Of a DNA stretch of 64,000 bases, positions 1-9,093 are shown piece by piece (the first letter of the stretch is position 1; every line of letters begins with the position of its first letter). Under the pieces are notes generated by a model. That model did not search any database. It was not told the origin of the DNA and worked only from the letters and a program-made list of their open reading frames with translations. Origin of the DNA: an uncultured Phocaeicola sp. (GTDB taxonomy: Bacteria; Bacteroidota; Bacteroidia; Bacteroidales; Bacteroidaceae); contig CALUPA010000001.1 in assembly GCA_944322395.1 (NCBI GenBank), positions 1 through 64,000 of the forward strand, in the 5' to 3' direction. Made by a program: the position numbers and the translations under genes.

Positions 1-83
1 TTTCAAGGCCAATTTAGCGGTAAAACTGGATGGATTAAGCCGTTCAGAGTGGGTGGGGATGCTCCGTTTTCGGCAATAAAGAA
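1..83. other. Unassigned left flank of the CRISPR array
   Basis: This stretch precedes the first visible repeat and contains no repeat copy. A plus-strand frame is open from the left edge to a TAA at 77-79 (ending ...VGMLRFRQ) and could be the tail of a gene that begins outside the window, but I do not recognise it. It is not AT-rich as CRISPR leaders usually are. Because Cas12a arrays are transcribed in the orientation seen here, the leader and any cas1/cas2/cas4/cas12a genes would be expected further left. Confidence 0.3.
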
Positions 84-1781
84 GTCTATATGACTAAGTA
101 ATTTCTACTATGTGTAGATAGCACCGGTCCTGTTACACTTGATTTTGGTCTATATGACTAAGTAATTTCTACTATGTGTAGATGAAGCAGAAACTTTCTT
201 CTCGTCCTGAACGTCTATATGACTAAGTAATTTCTACTATGTGTAGATATTCAATCTCGCCGCTATATCAGCTATGGTCTATATGACTAAGTAATTTCTA
301 CTATGTGTAGATAGATAGAGTCAACGGCTAACCGATGCCGTCTATATGACTAAGTAATTTCTACTATGTGTAGATAGGACGTTCATTACATACGATATGT
401 GTAAGTCTATATGACTAAGTAATTTCTACTATGTGTAGATTTCTTACGGCTTACTTTTACTTCCAATTTTGTCTATATGACTAAGTAATTTCTACTATGT
501 GTAGATTGTAGAATACGACCTTCACAGGCTTATTGTCTATATGACTAAGTAATTTCTACTATGTGTAGATAGGTCAGCGCCCGCACCGCTAGTAAGGTTT
601 GTCTATATGACTAAGTAATTTCTACTATGTGTAGATGACTTATCGTTTTATATGGCTTATATGTCTATATGACTAAGTAATTTCTACTATGTGTAGATGG
701 CCCATACTCGCCAACGGCAAAGTAGCGGTCTATATGACTAAGTAATTTCTACTATGTGTAGATTATTTCGGGCTGCTCCCATCTGCTCAGTGTCTATATG
801 ACTAAGTAATTTCTACTATGTGTAGATGGAGCAAGTTCACATACAGAAGGAGAGTCTATATGACTAAGTAATTTCTACTATGTGTAGATAGCAATGACTG
901 TTTTGCAGTCACTTCCATGTCTATATGACTAAGTAATTTCTACTATGTGTAGATCACTCGGCCGCAAACTTGCCAATGCTTGTCTATATGACTAAGTAAT
1001 TTCTACTATGTGTAGATAATACAAGGAAGGCGCAGCACACCAGGGTCTATATGACTAAGTAATTTCTACTATGTGTAGATGTCTTAGGAGCTTCACCCTG
1101 TCCCTGACGTCTATATGACTAAGTAATTTCTACTATGTGTAGATATGGTGGAGCCGTGTTGGAAAGTTTTAGGTCTATATGACTAAGTAATTTCTACTAT
1201 GTGTAGATGAACATCGATGCGCAGTTAGTAATGCTGTCTATATGACTAAGTAATTTCTACTATGTGTAGATATTTGGCTTAATACTTTACAGTTATTGAG
1301 TCTATATGACTAAGTAATTTCTACTATGTGTAGATATTTGGCTTAATACTTTACAGTTATTGAGTCTATATGACTAAGTAATTTCTACTATGTGTAGATT
1401 AGATGAAAACAGAATGTTGAGAGGTGACGTCTATATGACTAAGTAATTTCTATTATGTGTAGATTGCCTCTGCCGCTGCTTTGCGTACAATGTCTATATG
1501 ACTAAGTAATTTCTACTATGTGTAGATTCGAAACCCAAAGAAGAAGGTATAAAGGGTCTATATGACTAAGTAATTTCTACTATGTGTAGATAATGCTTTA
1601 ATATATTTGTTGTTTTCGTCGTCTATATGACTAAGTAATTTCTACTATGTGTAGATATGTGTCGTTTCTCCGAGACTTTCAAGCGTCTATATGACTAAGT
1701 AATTTCTACTATGTGTAGATATATAGTCATCCCGTGAGATTTTGTGTCTATATGACCAAGTAATTTCTATTATGTGTAGAT
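84..1781 (+). CRISPR. Type V-A (Cas12a-type) CRISPR array, 27 repeats and 26 spacers
   Basis: There are 27 copies of a 36-nt repeat, the first at 84-119 and the last at 1746-1781, separated by spacers of 25-30 nt (mostly 27-29). The repeat begins GTCTATATGACTAAGT and ends with the Cas12a handle AATTTCTACTATGTGTAGAT, which folds into the 5-bp TCTAC/GTAGA stem over a TATGT loop. This fixes plus-strand transcription with the handle 5' of each spacer. Twenty-five copies are identical. The copy at 1429-1464 has C25 to T, and the last copy at 1746-1781 has T12 to C plus C25 to T; the C25 change still pairs as U-G with G31, so the stem survives. The mutated last copy marks the old, leader-distal end on the right. 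Spacers 1272-1299 and 1336-1363 are identical. No cas gene lies in the window, so the type call rests on the repeat alone. Confidence 0.95.
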
Positions 1782-1799
1782 TTGATGCGTATCTTACTA

Positions 1800-1878
1800 A
1801 AGAATTTGACTAAGTAATTACCATTTAGAATTTGAGGGTGATTGTATTTATGAACTAAGTAATTATAACTATTCCAAT
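1800..1878 (+). repeat. Two decayed CRISPR repeat copies beyond the array
   Basis: Past the last recognisable repeat, TGACTAAGTAATT recurs at 1807-1819 and a longer degenerate match, TATTTATGAACTAAGTAATT followed by ataactat, spans about 1845-1871. Both align to the repeat core with substitutions and, in the second, one inserted A. They look like fossil trailer repeats, so the array once extended at least this far. The second fossil directly abuts the damaged 5' end of the HIT gene. Confidence 0.7.
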
Positions 1879-1880
1879 AA

Positions 1881-2510
1881 GCTACCCAGTATGGGAACAA
1901 AGGGTGTCCGTTCTGTCATCTGTCAAGGCGTGTAGAGATTATTTGTGAAACGGCTACATGTGTAGCTTTTTATGATGGTTATCCTGTATCGCCAGGTCAT
2001 GCGTTGATTATTCCAAAGAGACATGTAGCTTCATATTTCGATTTGACGAATCATGAGAGGGAAGCAATGAATGTTATGCTTCAGTTTGTAAAGCAGAAGG
2101 TAGACGAAAGGTTTCATCCTGATGGATATAATATAGGCATTAATGTGAATGAAGCTGCCGGTCAGTCTGTATTCCATGTACATATGTACCTTATCCCAAG
2201 ATATAAGGGTGACGTTCCTAATCCTAAGGGTGGAGTGAGGGGTGTTATCCCTGGCAGGCAGAGTTATAATGTTTCTCCATTAAAAAATGAGGCTTCAGCT
2301 ATAGTAAAATCTGAAAAGACGAAGGTCTATACTGTGGGGCAGAAAAGAACTGAACATGGAAATGCCTATGTCCTATGGGATAATGAAACGGACAGATTGC
2401 TTTGCCGCATGTATAATGAAGGTAAAAGCATCAGTATGCTGTCGGATATATTCGAACGTACACAGGGAGCAATAAGGAGCCGCTTTAAGAAATTTGGAAA
2501 AATACAATGA
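1881..2510 (+). pseudogene. HIT-family nucleotide hydrolase/transferase-like gene with C-terminal HTH, 5' end damaged
   Basis: The frame is open from just after a TAA at 1878-1880 and encodes, in order, a CPFCH zinc-type motif, the GYPVSPGHALIIPKRHV strand, and a HIT signature whose third histidine is tyrosine (HVHMYLIPR). A GGVRGVIP loop and a C-terminal segment that reads like a Myb/HTH module (RTQGAIRSRFKKFG) follow. No ATG, GTG or TTG precedes the CPFC motif in frame; the first possible start is TTG at 2004, which would cut the domain. An ATG at 1891 is one frame off, and a single extra base in the A/G run at 1899-1904 would give M-G-T-K-G-C-P-F-C. The simplest reading is a 1-bp deletion in a once intact gene; a sequencing error or a recoded start cannot be excluded. 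Function of HIT-HTH fusions is not established. Confidence 0.6.
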
Positions 2511-2527
2511 TTTTCCATCTGTTTTTT

Positions 2528-2535
2528 TACCTTTG
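2528..2535 (+). promoter_or_regulatory. Bacteroidetes -7 element for the patatin gene
   Basis: TACCTTTG matches TAnnTTTG and lies 24 nt before the ATG at 2560. No clear -33 TTTG is seen at the expected spacing. Confidence 0.5.
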
Positions 2536-2559
2536 TAAAGTCTAATAACACCCAACAAC

Positions 2560-3378
2560 ATGGAAAACCAGATAACGAAACAAGACAAAAAGGAAATAGA
2601 GGTACATAAGCCTTACAGAATAGGGCTTGCACTTAGCGGTGGAGGGGCAAAAGGTTTTGCACATCTTGGTGTATTACAGGCTCTGGATGAAAAAGGAATA
2701 AAGCCTGATATAATAGCCGGTACGAGTGCGGGTTCTGTGGTAGGGGCTTTCTATGCTGCCGGACTCAAACCTAAAGAAATTCTGAAATTGTTCTTGGGGC
2801 ATGACTTCAGGGATTTCGTAAGTTTTACAATACCAAGAGAGGCTCTGCTGAAATATGACGGGTTTATAAAGTTTCTGGAAGAAAACCTGCCGGTGAAACG
2901 TTTTGACGAACTGAAGATGCCTTTCTATGCCGTGGCTACTGATTTTGACAAGGGGGAGCCAAAGGTTTTTGCCGAAGGGGAGCTGGTACCAAGAGTGATG
3001 GCTTCGTGCACCATACCGATAGTGTTCAAACCTATAATGATAGACGGGGTGAGATATGTGGATGGGGGACTGTTCAAGAACTTTCCTGTGACACCCATCC
3101 GTGACCTTTGCCATAAGGTGATTGGGGTGAATGTCTGTCCCAAGCATCTGGAGGAATACGAGGATAATATTTTGCGTGTGGCAATAAGGTCTTATCTGTT
3201 CCTGTTCAAACAGAATGCGGTGGAGGATTCGGAACTGTGTGACTTGCTGCTGGAGGTGGATTCTATTGACGAATACAATATCTTCAATCTGAAAAATGCC
3301 TTGAAAATTTATAATCAGGGATACAGGCAAATGATGGAACTTCTGGAAGAGGAAGGGGAATTAATAATTAATAATTGA
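2560..3378 (+). CDS. Patatin-like phospholipase
   Basis: This 272-residue protein has the complete patatin catalytic layout: the oxyanion loop GGGAKG at residues 27-32, the nucleophile Ser56 in GTSAGS, and Asp168 in the DGG motif, which make the Ser-Asp dyad. Patatin-fold enzymes hydrolyse acyl chains from phospholipids or other lipids. No signal peptide or membrane segment is visible, so it is probably cytoplasmic; it is of the short bacterial RssA/YchK-like type rather than the surface-secreted type with a barrel. It stands alone between its own promoter and the following epimerase gene, with 72 nt of AT-rich spacer after it. Substrate cannot be told from sequence. Confidence 0.9.
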   Translation: MENQITKQDKKEIEVHKPYRIGLALSGGGAKGFAHLGVLQALDEKGIKPDIIAGTSAGSVVGAFYAAGLKPKEILKLFLGHDFRDFVSFTIPREALLKYDGFIKFLEENLPVKRFDELKMPFYAVATDFDKGEPKVFAEGELVPRVMASCTIPIVFKPIMIDGVRYVDGGLFKNFPVTPIRDLCHKVIGVNVCPKHLEEYEDNILRVAIRSYLFLFKQNAVEDSELCDLLLEVDSIDEYNIFNLKNALKIYNQGYRQMMELLEEEGELIINN

Positions 3379-3450
3379 TAGTTGTTGGTTCTTAGTTGTT
3401 AGAAACATTATGAAGGGGACTAACAACCAACATCTTACAAACTAACATAC

Positions 3451-4323
3451 ATGGAAAGATTATCAAACAATGTACTGAGTATTCAGGTATCGGCTGCAGG
3501 AGCTGAGCTGTGCAGCATACAGTGTAACGGAAAGGAATATTTGTGGCAGGCTGATCCGGCTTTCTGGAACAGACACTCGCCGGTGCTTTTCCCTATAGTG
3601 GGAAGGGTGTGGGACAATACATACAGATGCGGTGGCGAAACTTTCAGTATCGGACAGCATGGATTTGCACGCGATATGGAGTTTCAGCTGGTGAGCATTA
3701 CGGATAATGAGGTGTGGTACAGACTGACAGACAATGAGGAAACCCATAAGAAATATCCTTACAATTTCTGTCTGGAGATAGGCTACAGAATAGAAGGCAA
3801 AAAGATTCATGTGATGTGGAAGGTGAAGAACATCGGAGCAGGGGATATGTATTTCCAGATAGGTGCGCATCCTGCATTCTATTTCTCTGGATTTGATGCT
3901 GCTACCACTGAACGTGGCTTCTTCGGATTCGACAAAAAGGAGGGACTGGAATATATCCTGATTGGCGAAAAAGGATGTGCTAATACTGATGTGCATTATC
4001 TGCTGGAACTGAAGGACGGACTGCTGCCTTTGAACACTTCTACTTTCGACGGTGATGCTCTGATTCTGGAGAACGGTCAGGTGGGAGAGGTTGCTCTGTA
4101 TGACAATGCACGAAAGGCTGTGCTGCGTCTGCTGTTCGATGCTCCGGTAGTGGGACTGTGGTCGCCTCCTGGAAAGAATGCTCCGTTTGTGTGCATCGAG
4201 CCGTGGTACGGACGTTGCGACAGAATGAACTTCGACGGGGAATATATGGAAAAGGACTGGATTCAGCATCTGCCTGAAAACGGAACTTTCGATGGCGGAT
4301 ATGTGATTGAAATAATGGAATAA
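3451..4323 (+). CDS. Aldose 1-epimerase family protein
   Basis: The 290-residue product is a galactose-mutarotase-fold protein of the LacX/YeaD-like branch: it has the SPVLFPIVGR strand near the N terminus, the IGAHPAFYF motif bearing the histidine that acts in sugar ring opening, and the C-terminal CIEPWYGRCD motif with the glutamate. Members interconvert alpha and beta anomers of aldoses or related hexose phosphates. There is no signal peptide, so it is cytoplasmic. Only 6 nt separate it from sbcD, so the two are probably cotranscribed, although there is no obvious functional link. The exact sugar is unknown. Confidence 0.88.
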   Translation: MERLSNNVLSIQVSAAGAELCSIQCNGKEYLWQADPAFWNRHSPVLFPIVGRVWDNTYRCGGETFSIGQHGFARDMEFQLVSITDNEVWYRLTDNEETHKKYPYNFCLEIGYRIEGKKIHVMWKVKNIGAGDMYFQIGAHPAFYFSGFDAATTERGFFGFDKKEGLEYILIGEKGCANTDVHYLLELKDGLLPLNTSTFDGDALILENGQVGEVALYDNARKAVLRLLFDAPVVGLWSPPGKNAPFVCIEPWYGRCDRMNFDGEYMEKDWIQHLPENGTFDGGYVIEIME

Positions 4324-4329
4324 GGTTTT

Positions 4330-5544
4330 ATGAAGATTATACACACCAGCGACTGGCATTTGGGACATACACTGTATGAGCATGACAGGACGGCGGAACA
4401 TGCCGCTTTCCTGACAAAGCTGAGGGATATTGTGGAGGAAGAGAAGCCGGACGCTCTTCTCGTGAGCGGTGATATTTACGACCGTACCAACCCTTCTACT
4501 TCGGTGCAGAAAATGTATTACAAGGCTCTGCTGGATATGCACGAGGCATGTCCGGAGATGGTTATTGTGGTGACTGCCGGAAACCATGACAGCAAGGCGA
4601 TGCTGGAACTGGGACGTGAACTGTGGCTTATGGCCGGAGTGAGAGTAGTAGGGCAGGTGGAGAGGAAGGACGGGATGGTGGATCTGGACAGGCATATCAT
4701 TGGCATAGAAGGTGCCGATGGGATGATGAAAGGGTATGTGGTGGCTGTACCGCATATATTCGACCAGAATTATCCGCTGATGGACGAGGATACTCCGAGA
4801 GAGGAACGCAGGTGTGTATTTTTTCATGCGTTGCAGGACAGGGTGAAGGCTGTCAATACTGCCGGTCTGCCTGTGGTGATGATGGCGCATATGACGGTGG
4901 CTGACTGTAACTGCGAGGGACATGATGCTGACGTGATTGGCGGAATAAACGAGGTGCCTCACAGCGAACTGGGGAGCGGGTATGACTATATCGCACTGGG
5001 ACACATTCATTATCCGCAGACTCTGAAGGGGGATGCGGGAGTGGCAAGGTATTCGGGGTCGCCCGTTCCGGTGAACTTTGATGAGACTTATCCGCATTCG
5101 GTGTCTGTAGTGACGGTGGAGAAGGGGCAGGAGCCTGAGATAAGGGAGGTAAGGATAAAGAATGTGCGTCCTATGCTGACTGTTCCTGCCGTGCCGTCGG
5201 GATTTGAAGATGCAATTGACGGGCTTTCGGCCATAGGGGATGATGAGGAATGTTATGTAAGGCTGAATATTCTTCTGGATGAGCCTATGCCTGCCGACTA
5301 TATGGAACGTATAGCAAAAGCGCTGGAGGGAAAGCGGGCGGCATATTGTTATTGCAAAATTACAAGACCTGAAACGGAGGTTGTGGCAGACGGTACGGCG
5401 GTGACTTATGACGAGTTCAGGGAGCTTTCGCCCATAGATGTGGCTCAGAGATTCTATAAGGCGAGATTTGGGGCGGATATGCCGCAGAGAATGTCGGATA
5501 TGATTGGAGAGGCAGTAAAGAGGTATGACAGTGAATGTAAATAG
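4330..5544 (+). CDS. sbcD: Exonuclease SbcCD subunit D (Mre11-like nuclease)
   Basis: The 404-residue protein carries the calcineurin-like phosphoesterase metal motifs in order: D8-x-H10 in TSDWHLGH, GDIYD near 48, GNHDS near 82, and the downstream MAHM and GHIHYPQ histidine motifs. With SbcC it forms the Mn-dependent nuclease that opens hairpins and trims double-strand DNA ends, the bacterial counterpart of Mre11-Rad50. It is followed immediately by sbcC. The C-terminal part, after about residue 290, is the capping and SbcC-binding region. The TAG stop is at 5542-5544. Confidence 0.96.
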   Translation: MKIIHTSDWHLGHTLYEHDRTAEHAAFLTKLRDIVEEEKPDALLVSGDIYDRTNPSTSVQKMYYKALLDMHEACPEMVIVVTAGNHDSKAMLELGRELWLMAGVRVVGQVERKDGMVDLDRHIIGIEGADGMMKGYVVAVPHIFDQNYPLMDEDTPREERRCVFFHALQDRVKAVNTAGLPVVMMAHMTVADCNCEGHDADVIGGINEVPHSELGSGYDYIALGHIHYPQTLKGDAGVARYSGSPVPVNFDETYPHSVSVVTVEKGQEPEIREVRIKNVRPMLTVPAVPSGFEDAIDGLSAIGDDEECYVRLNILLDEPMPADYMERIAKALEGKRAAYCYCKITRPETEVVADGTAVTYDEFRELSPIDVAQRFYKARFGADMPQRMSDMIGEAVKRYDSECK

Positions 5545-5558
5545 TGGTTCGTGCAGGT

Positions 5559-8500
5559 ATGAAACTTATAAAACTGATAATTGAGAATATAGCGTCTATA
5601 GAGACGGCTGAGATTGATTTTGACAGGGGACCTCTGAGTGAGGCTTCTGTCTTTCTTATTACTGGGGATACTGGGGCTGGTAAGTCTACTATCCTGGATT
5701 CCATATGTTTGGCATTGTATAACACTACGCCGAGGCTGAATATGGCTTCGGGTACGAAATCTAACTTCGGAACGGATAATATCACTGCCAGGAATACTTC
5801 TAACTTGCTCAGGCATGGGGCAAGGCAGGCTTCGGCTGTGCTTCGTTTCATGGGTACGGATGGTGTGGAGTATGAGGCTGCATGGCAGGTGAGACGAAAC
5901 AGAAATAATAAGCTTACTTCGCCGGAACAGACTCTGACATGGGGAAACGTGACGGTGAAGAATGCCGATGCGGTGAAGAAAATTACTGAGGAGGCTGTGG
6001 GGCTGGATTTTGAACAGTTCTGCCGTACCACGATGCTTGCACAGGGACAGTTCACTCAGTTCCTTAAGAGTAAGGATGATGAGAAATCGGAGATACTGGA
6101 GAAACTGACTGGTACGCGTATCTATTCGGAAATAGGAAAGAAGATAGAGGAGATAAAGAAGGAAAAGGAAGCGGAATATACTGCACAGAGAAATCTTACT
6201 GCCGGGATAGTACTATTGAAGCAGGAGGAAACGGAGATGCTGAAAGAGAAGCTTCTGGCCGCCGGAGAGAGGAAAAAGGCTCTTGATGCCGAGACTGTCC
6301 GTTTGGAAAAGTGTGTCAGATGGTTGGAGGGAAAGGCTAAGACAGACAGTGAACTCATGGCTGCGGAAAGGACCGTAAAGGTTTGCGAAGAGGTAATAAA
6401 TTCTGACAGTTTCAGAGAGGAGGCTATGCTTATCCGTGATATGGACAGAACGGAACAGGCTAGAAACAATGTCCGTATGCTTAAGGATGCGGAGAAGAGA
6501 ATAGGTGAACTGAACATGGATGCGGAGAGTCTTAAAGTGCAGTATGTGGATTTGTGTAAGGGAAGGAATGGACTCAGGGACTGGATTCGAAGGAAGCAGG
6601 AGTATATGGTTTCTCTTGCGGGAAATATGGAATCGGCTTCGAGGTATTCGGCTATGTATGCCAATGCACAGAAGATAGAGGCGTTGCTTAATTCGGCTGC
6701 CGAAGCTCAGGACAGAATAAGGGTTAACGGTGAGGCGGTGAAGGGTATCACCGAGAATATGCCTGTGCTGCAGAAAAACTGTAAGGAGGCTGAAGAGGCT
6801 TCGGAAATGGCATCGAAGGCTGTGAAACTGAAGGAGGAGGAATACGAAAAAGCTGATGCGGAACTGAAGTTGCTGAAACCTGATGAGGTGAATGCTGAGG
6901 TGAACAGAGTTGACAAGGAGAAAGGTGGACTGAATACACTGGCAGGATATGTGGCTGAACTGAGAAACGGAAACTCTACGGTGGAGAGAATTGACAAGGA
7001 ACTTTCTGTACTGGGAGAAGAACTGAAGAAACGTCAGGAGGAATTTCAGGCATATAGTGGAAAACTGGAGGATGTGACGCGAAGATTCAGTGAGGCGAAA
7101 AAGGCGTACGACGGTGTGGAACTCTCGCTGAAGGAATGGACCGTGAACCTGAGGGCAGGCCTGAAGGTGGGTGATATGTGTCCGGTATGCGGACAGAGGA
7201 TTGAGAGTCTGGTATCTGACGAGGAATGCAGCAGAAGACTGAAACCGCTGGAGGAGATGGTAGTCGCTCTGGAAAAGGAGATGCGCGATACGGCTTCGCT
7301 CTGCAACGGAACTGGGATGATAGTTGAGAAACTCACGAAGGATCTTTCTGCCAGGGAGAGTGAAAGGACAACTGTCATGGGTGGTGTGAGCAGACTGGCT
7401 GAAAAGGTTATGCAGGAGTGCGGACGTATAGGTGTGTCTTACGGTGAGAGTGATGGTGTGGATGTAGTTGCAGTGGATGGCGGTGTGCGCTTAAAGATGG
7501 AACAACTGTCTGCCCGTATGGGCGAACTTATGGAGATGCAGAAGAAAATCTATGCCGGCAACAGATTGTTGTCTGAAATGGGACGTGAACTTTCTGCACT
7601 ACGAAAAGAAGTTGACAAGGCTAGGAAAGTGAGTGATAAAAACAAGGAGATGCTTTTGTCTGCCACTAAGGATATGGAACGGATAAACTCTCTGATAGAA
7701 GCCGATGGAGTAAATATGGAAAAGGCTCTGCAGGAAGCGGACGGCATGATAAGCATTGAGGGATGGAAAAACAGATGGACGGCTGATGCGAAGGGGCTTG
7801 TTTCTTTCATTAATGATTCTGCAGCACAGTATCTTGGTTGGGAAAAGGAACTGAACATTACGGAGAAACACTTGTCGAAGGCTATGCCGGCATTGGAAAA
7901 TGTGGAAAAAATCCTTACGACGGTGGCTGTACAGTGGCCGGAATGGTCGGCACAGGAAGTGACGGAATCTGTTCCCAAGGAGGGACTTAAGGATATGTGC
8001 GATGCTTTTGGCGAAAAGGTGAATGCATTGGTGGCATCGCTGTCTGCCGAACGCGAAAACATAAGAAAAGCTAAAGAGGGGCTGAATGTGTTCTTTTCGG
8101 AGGAAAAGGAAATAGACATGGAACGTCTGGAGTTTCTGGCTTCGGTTACAGGACTGAAAGAGATAAGGGAGGCTCACGACAGGAAACTTTCGGACGCGAA
8201 AAGTGCGTCGGGAGTGTTCGAATCGAAAAAGAAGGAACTGGAGGCTCATCTGGCTGTGTGTCCGGAATCTCTGACAGAAGATGTAAGGCAGGAGGAACTT
8301 AACGATTCGCTTAAAGAGGTCCGTGGCATGATGGAGGTATTGATGGCTGAGACGGGACGTATAGAACAGCAACTGAAAACAGATGAAGAGAATGCCGCAC
8401 GTTTCAGGGCTGAAAAGGATAGGGAAGAGGAAATGATGAAGGTATATACTGAGTGGGAGACTTTGAACAAGCTTTTCGGCGGTGGTGACGGTAAGATATT

Positions 8501-8960
8501 CAGAAGGATAGCTCAGAGTTTTATACTGAATGACCTTCTGCAGAGGGCAAACGGCTATCTGGGCAGACTGAACAAGAGGTATAGACTGGACTGTGAGCCG
8601 GGTACGCTGACCATACGCATGATGGATATGTATCAGAATGATGCTCAGGGACCGGTGGATATCCTTTCGGGAGGTGAAGGTTTTCTGGTGTCTTTGTCGC
8701 TGGCTCTGGCATTGTCGTCGCTGAACAGAAGAAATCTGTCGGTGGATACTTTGTTTATCGACGAAGGGTTCGGCACACTGAGCAGTGAGGTGCTGAACAC
8801 GGTGATGGACATGCTGGAAAAACTGCAGAGTCTGAACGGTAAGCGTGTGGGAATAATAAGCCATGTGGAGGGGCTGAAGGAGAGGATTGCCGTGCAGGTG
8901 AAAGTGAAGCGAATAGACCAGACACGAAGTATGGTGGAGGTTATGGACAACAGGTTATAA
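5559..8960 (+). CDS. sbcC: Exonuclease SbcCD subunit C (Rad50-like SMC ATPase)
   Basis: The 1133-residue SMC-family ATPase has Walker A GDTGAGKST near residues 36-44, a long coiled coil interrupted by the zinc hook C541-P-V-C544, and at the C terminus the ABC signature LSGGEGF and Walker B LFIDEGFGTL. The hook dimerises two molecules and the heads drive SbcD nuclease access to DNA ends. I chose ATG 5559 (MKLIKLIIENIASI), where homology should begin; an in-frame GTG at 5544 overlapping the sbcD stop is possible and would add five residues. The gene is the last of the epimerase-sbcD-sbcC run. Confidence 0.95.
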   Translation: MKLIKLIIENIASIETAEIDFDRGPLSEASVFLITGDTGAGKSTILDSICLALYNTTPRLNMASGTKSNFGTDNITARNTSNLLRHGARQASAVLRFMGTDGVEYEAAWQVRRNRNNKLTSPEQTLTWGNVTVKNADAVKKITEEAVGLDFEQFCRTTMLAQGQFTQFLKSKDDEKSEILEKLTGTRIYSEIGKKIEEIKKEKEAEYTAQRNLTAGIVLLKQEETEMLKEKLLAAGERKKALDAETVRLEKCVRWLEGKAKTDSELMAAERTVKVCEEVINSDSFREEAMLIRDMDRTEQARNNVRMLKDAEKRIGELNMDAESLKVQYVDLCKGRNGLRDWIRRKQEYMVSLAGNMESASRYSAMYANAQKIEALLNSAAEAQDRIRVNGEAVKGITENMPVLQKNCKEAEEASEMASKAVKLKEEEYEKADAELKLLKPDEVNAEVNRVDKEKGGLNTLAGYVAELRNGNSTVERIDKELSVLGEELKKRQEEFQAYSGKLEDVTRRFSEAKKAYDGVELSLKEWTVNLRAGLKVGDMCPVCGQRIESLVSDEECSRRLKPLEEMVVALEKEMRDTASLCNGTGMIVEKLTKDLSARESERTTVMGGVSRLAEKVMQECGRIGVSYGESDGVDVVAVDGGVRLKMEQLSARMGELMEMQKKIYAGNRLLSEMGRELSALRKEVDKARKVSDKNKEMLLSATKDMERINSLIEADGVNMEKALQEADGMISIEGWKNRWTADAKGLVSFINDSAAQYLGWEKELNITEKHLSKAMPALENVEKILTTVAVQWPEWSAQEVTESVPKEGLKDMCDAFGEKVNALVASLSAERENIRKAKEGLNVFFSEEKEIDMERLEFLASVTGLKEIREAHDRKLSDAKSASGVFESKKKELEAHLAVCPESLTEDVRQEELNDSLKEVRGMMEVLMAETGRIEQQLKTDEENAARFRAEKDREEEMMKVYTEWETLNKLFGGGDGKIFRRIAQSFILNDLLQRANGYLGRLNKRYRLDCEPGTLTIRMMDMYQNDAQGPVDILSGGEGFLVSLSLALALSSLNRRNLSVDTLFIDEGFGTLSSEVLNTVMDMLEKLQSLNGKRVGIISHVEGLKERIAVQVKVKRIDQTRSMVEVMDNRL

Positions 8961-9018
8961 TTGATTATTAGCATAAAAGAAATAATAGTGTAAATATTAC
9001 AATATAAGAATATTTTTT

Positions 9019-9026
9019 TATATTTG
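9019..9026 (+). promoter_or_regulatory. Bacteroidetes -7 element for the alcohol dehydrogenase gene
   Basis: TATATTTG matches TAnnTTTG 67 nt before the ATG at 9094, leaving a 5' UTR of roughly 60 nt in which I see no known riboswitch. Confidence 0.5.
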
Positions 9027-9093
9027 TCCGTGAAAATATATATTACATAAGTTCTTTAGCCTTAAGGATTTATGAAAAAAACATTAAGCTAAT

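Noticed and set aside
1..79. C terminus of Cas1 or Cas2
   Set aside because: The short open frame shows no Cas1 or Cas2 motif and I could not match it with confidence.
3463..5097. Long minus-strand open frame of 544 codons opposite the epimerase and sbcD genes
   Set aside because: It is an antisense shadow of two well-supported genes, with no motif of its own and an unlikely composition.
7599..8864. Long minus-strand open frame opposite sbcC
   Set aside because: It is antisense to coiled-coil sequence, rich in His/Phe/Ser and without recognisable domains.
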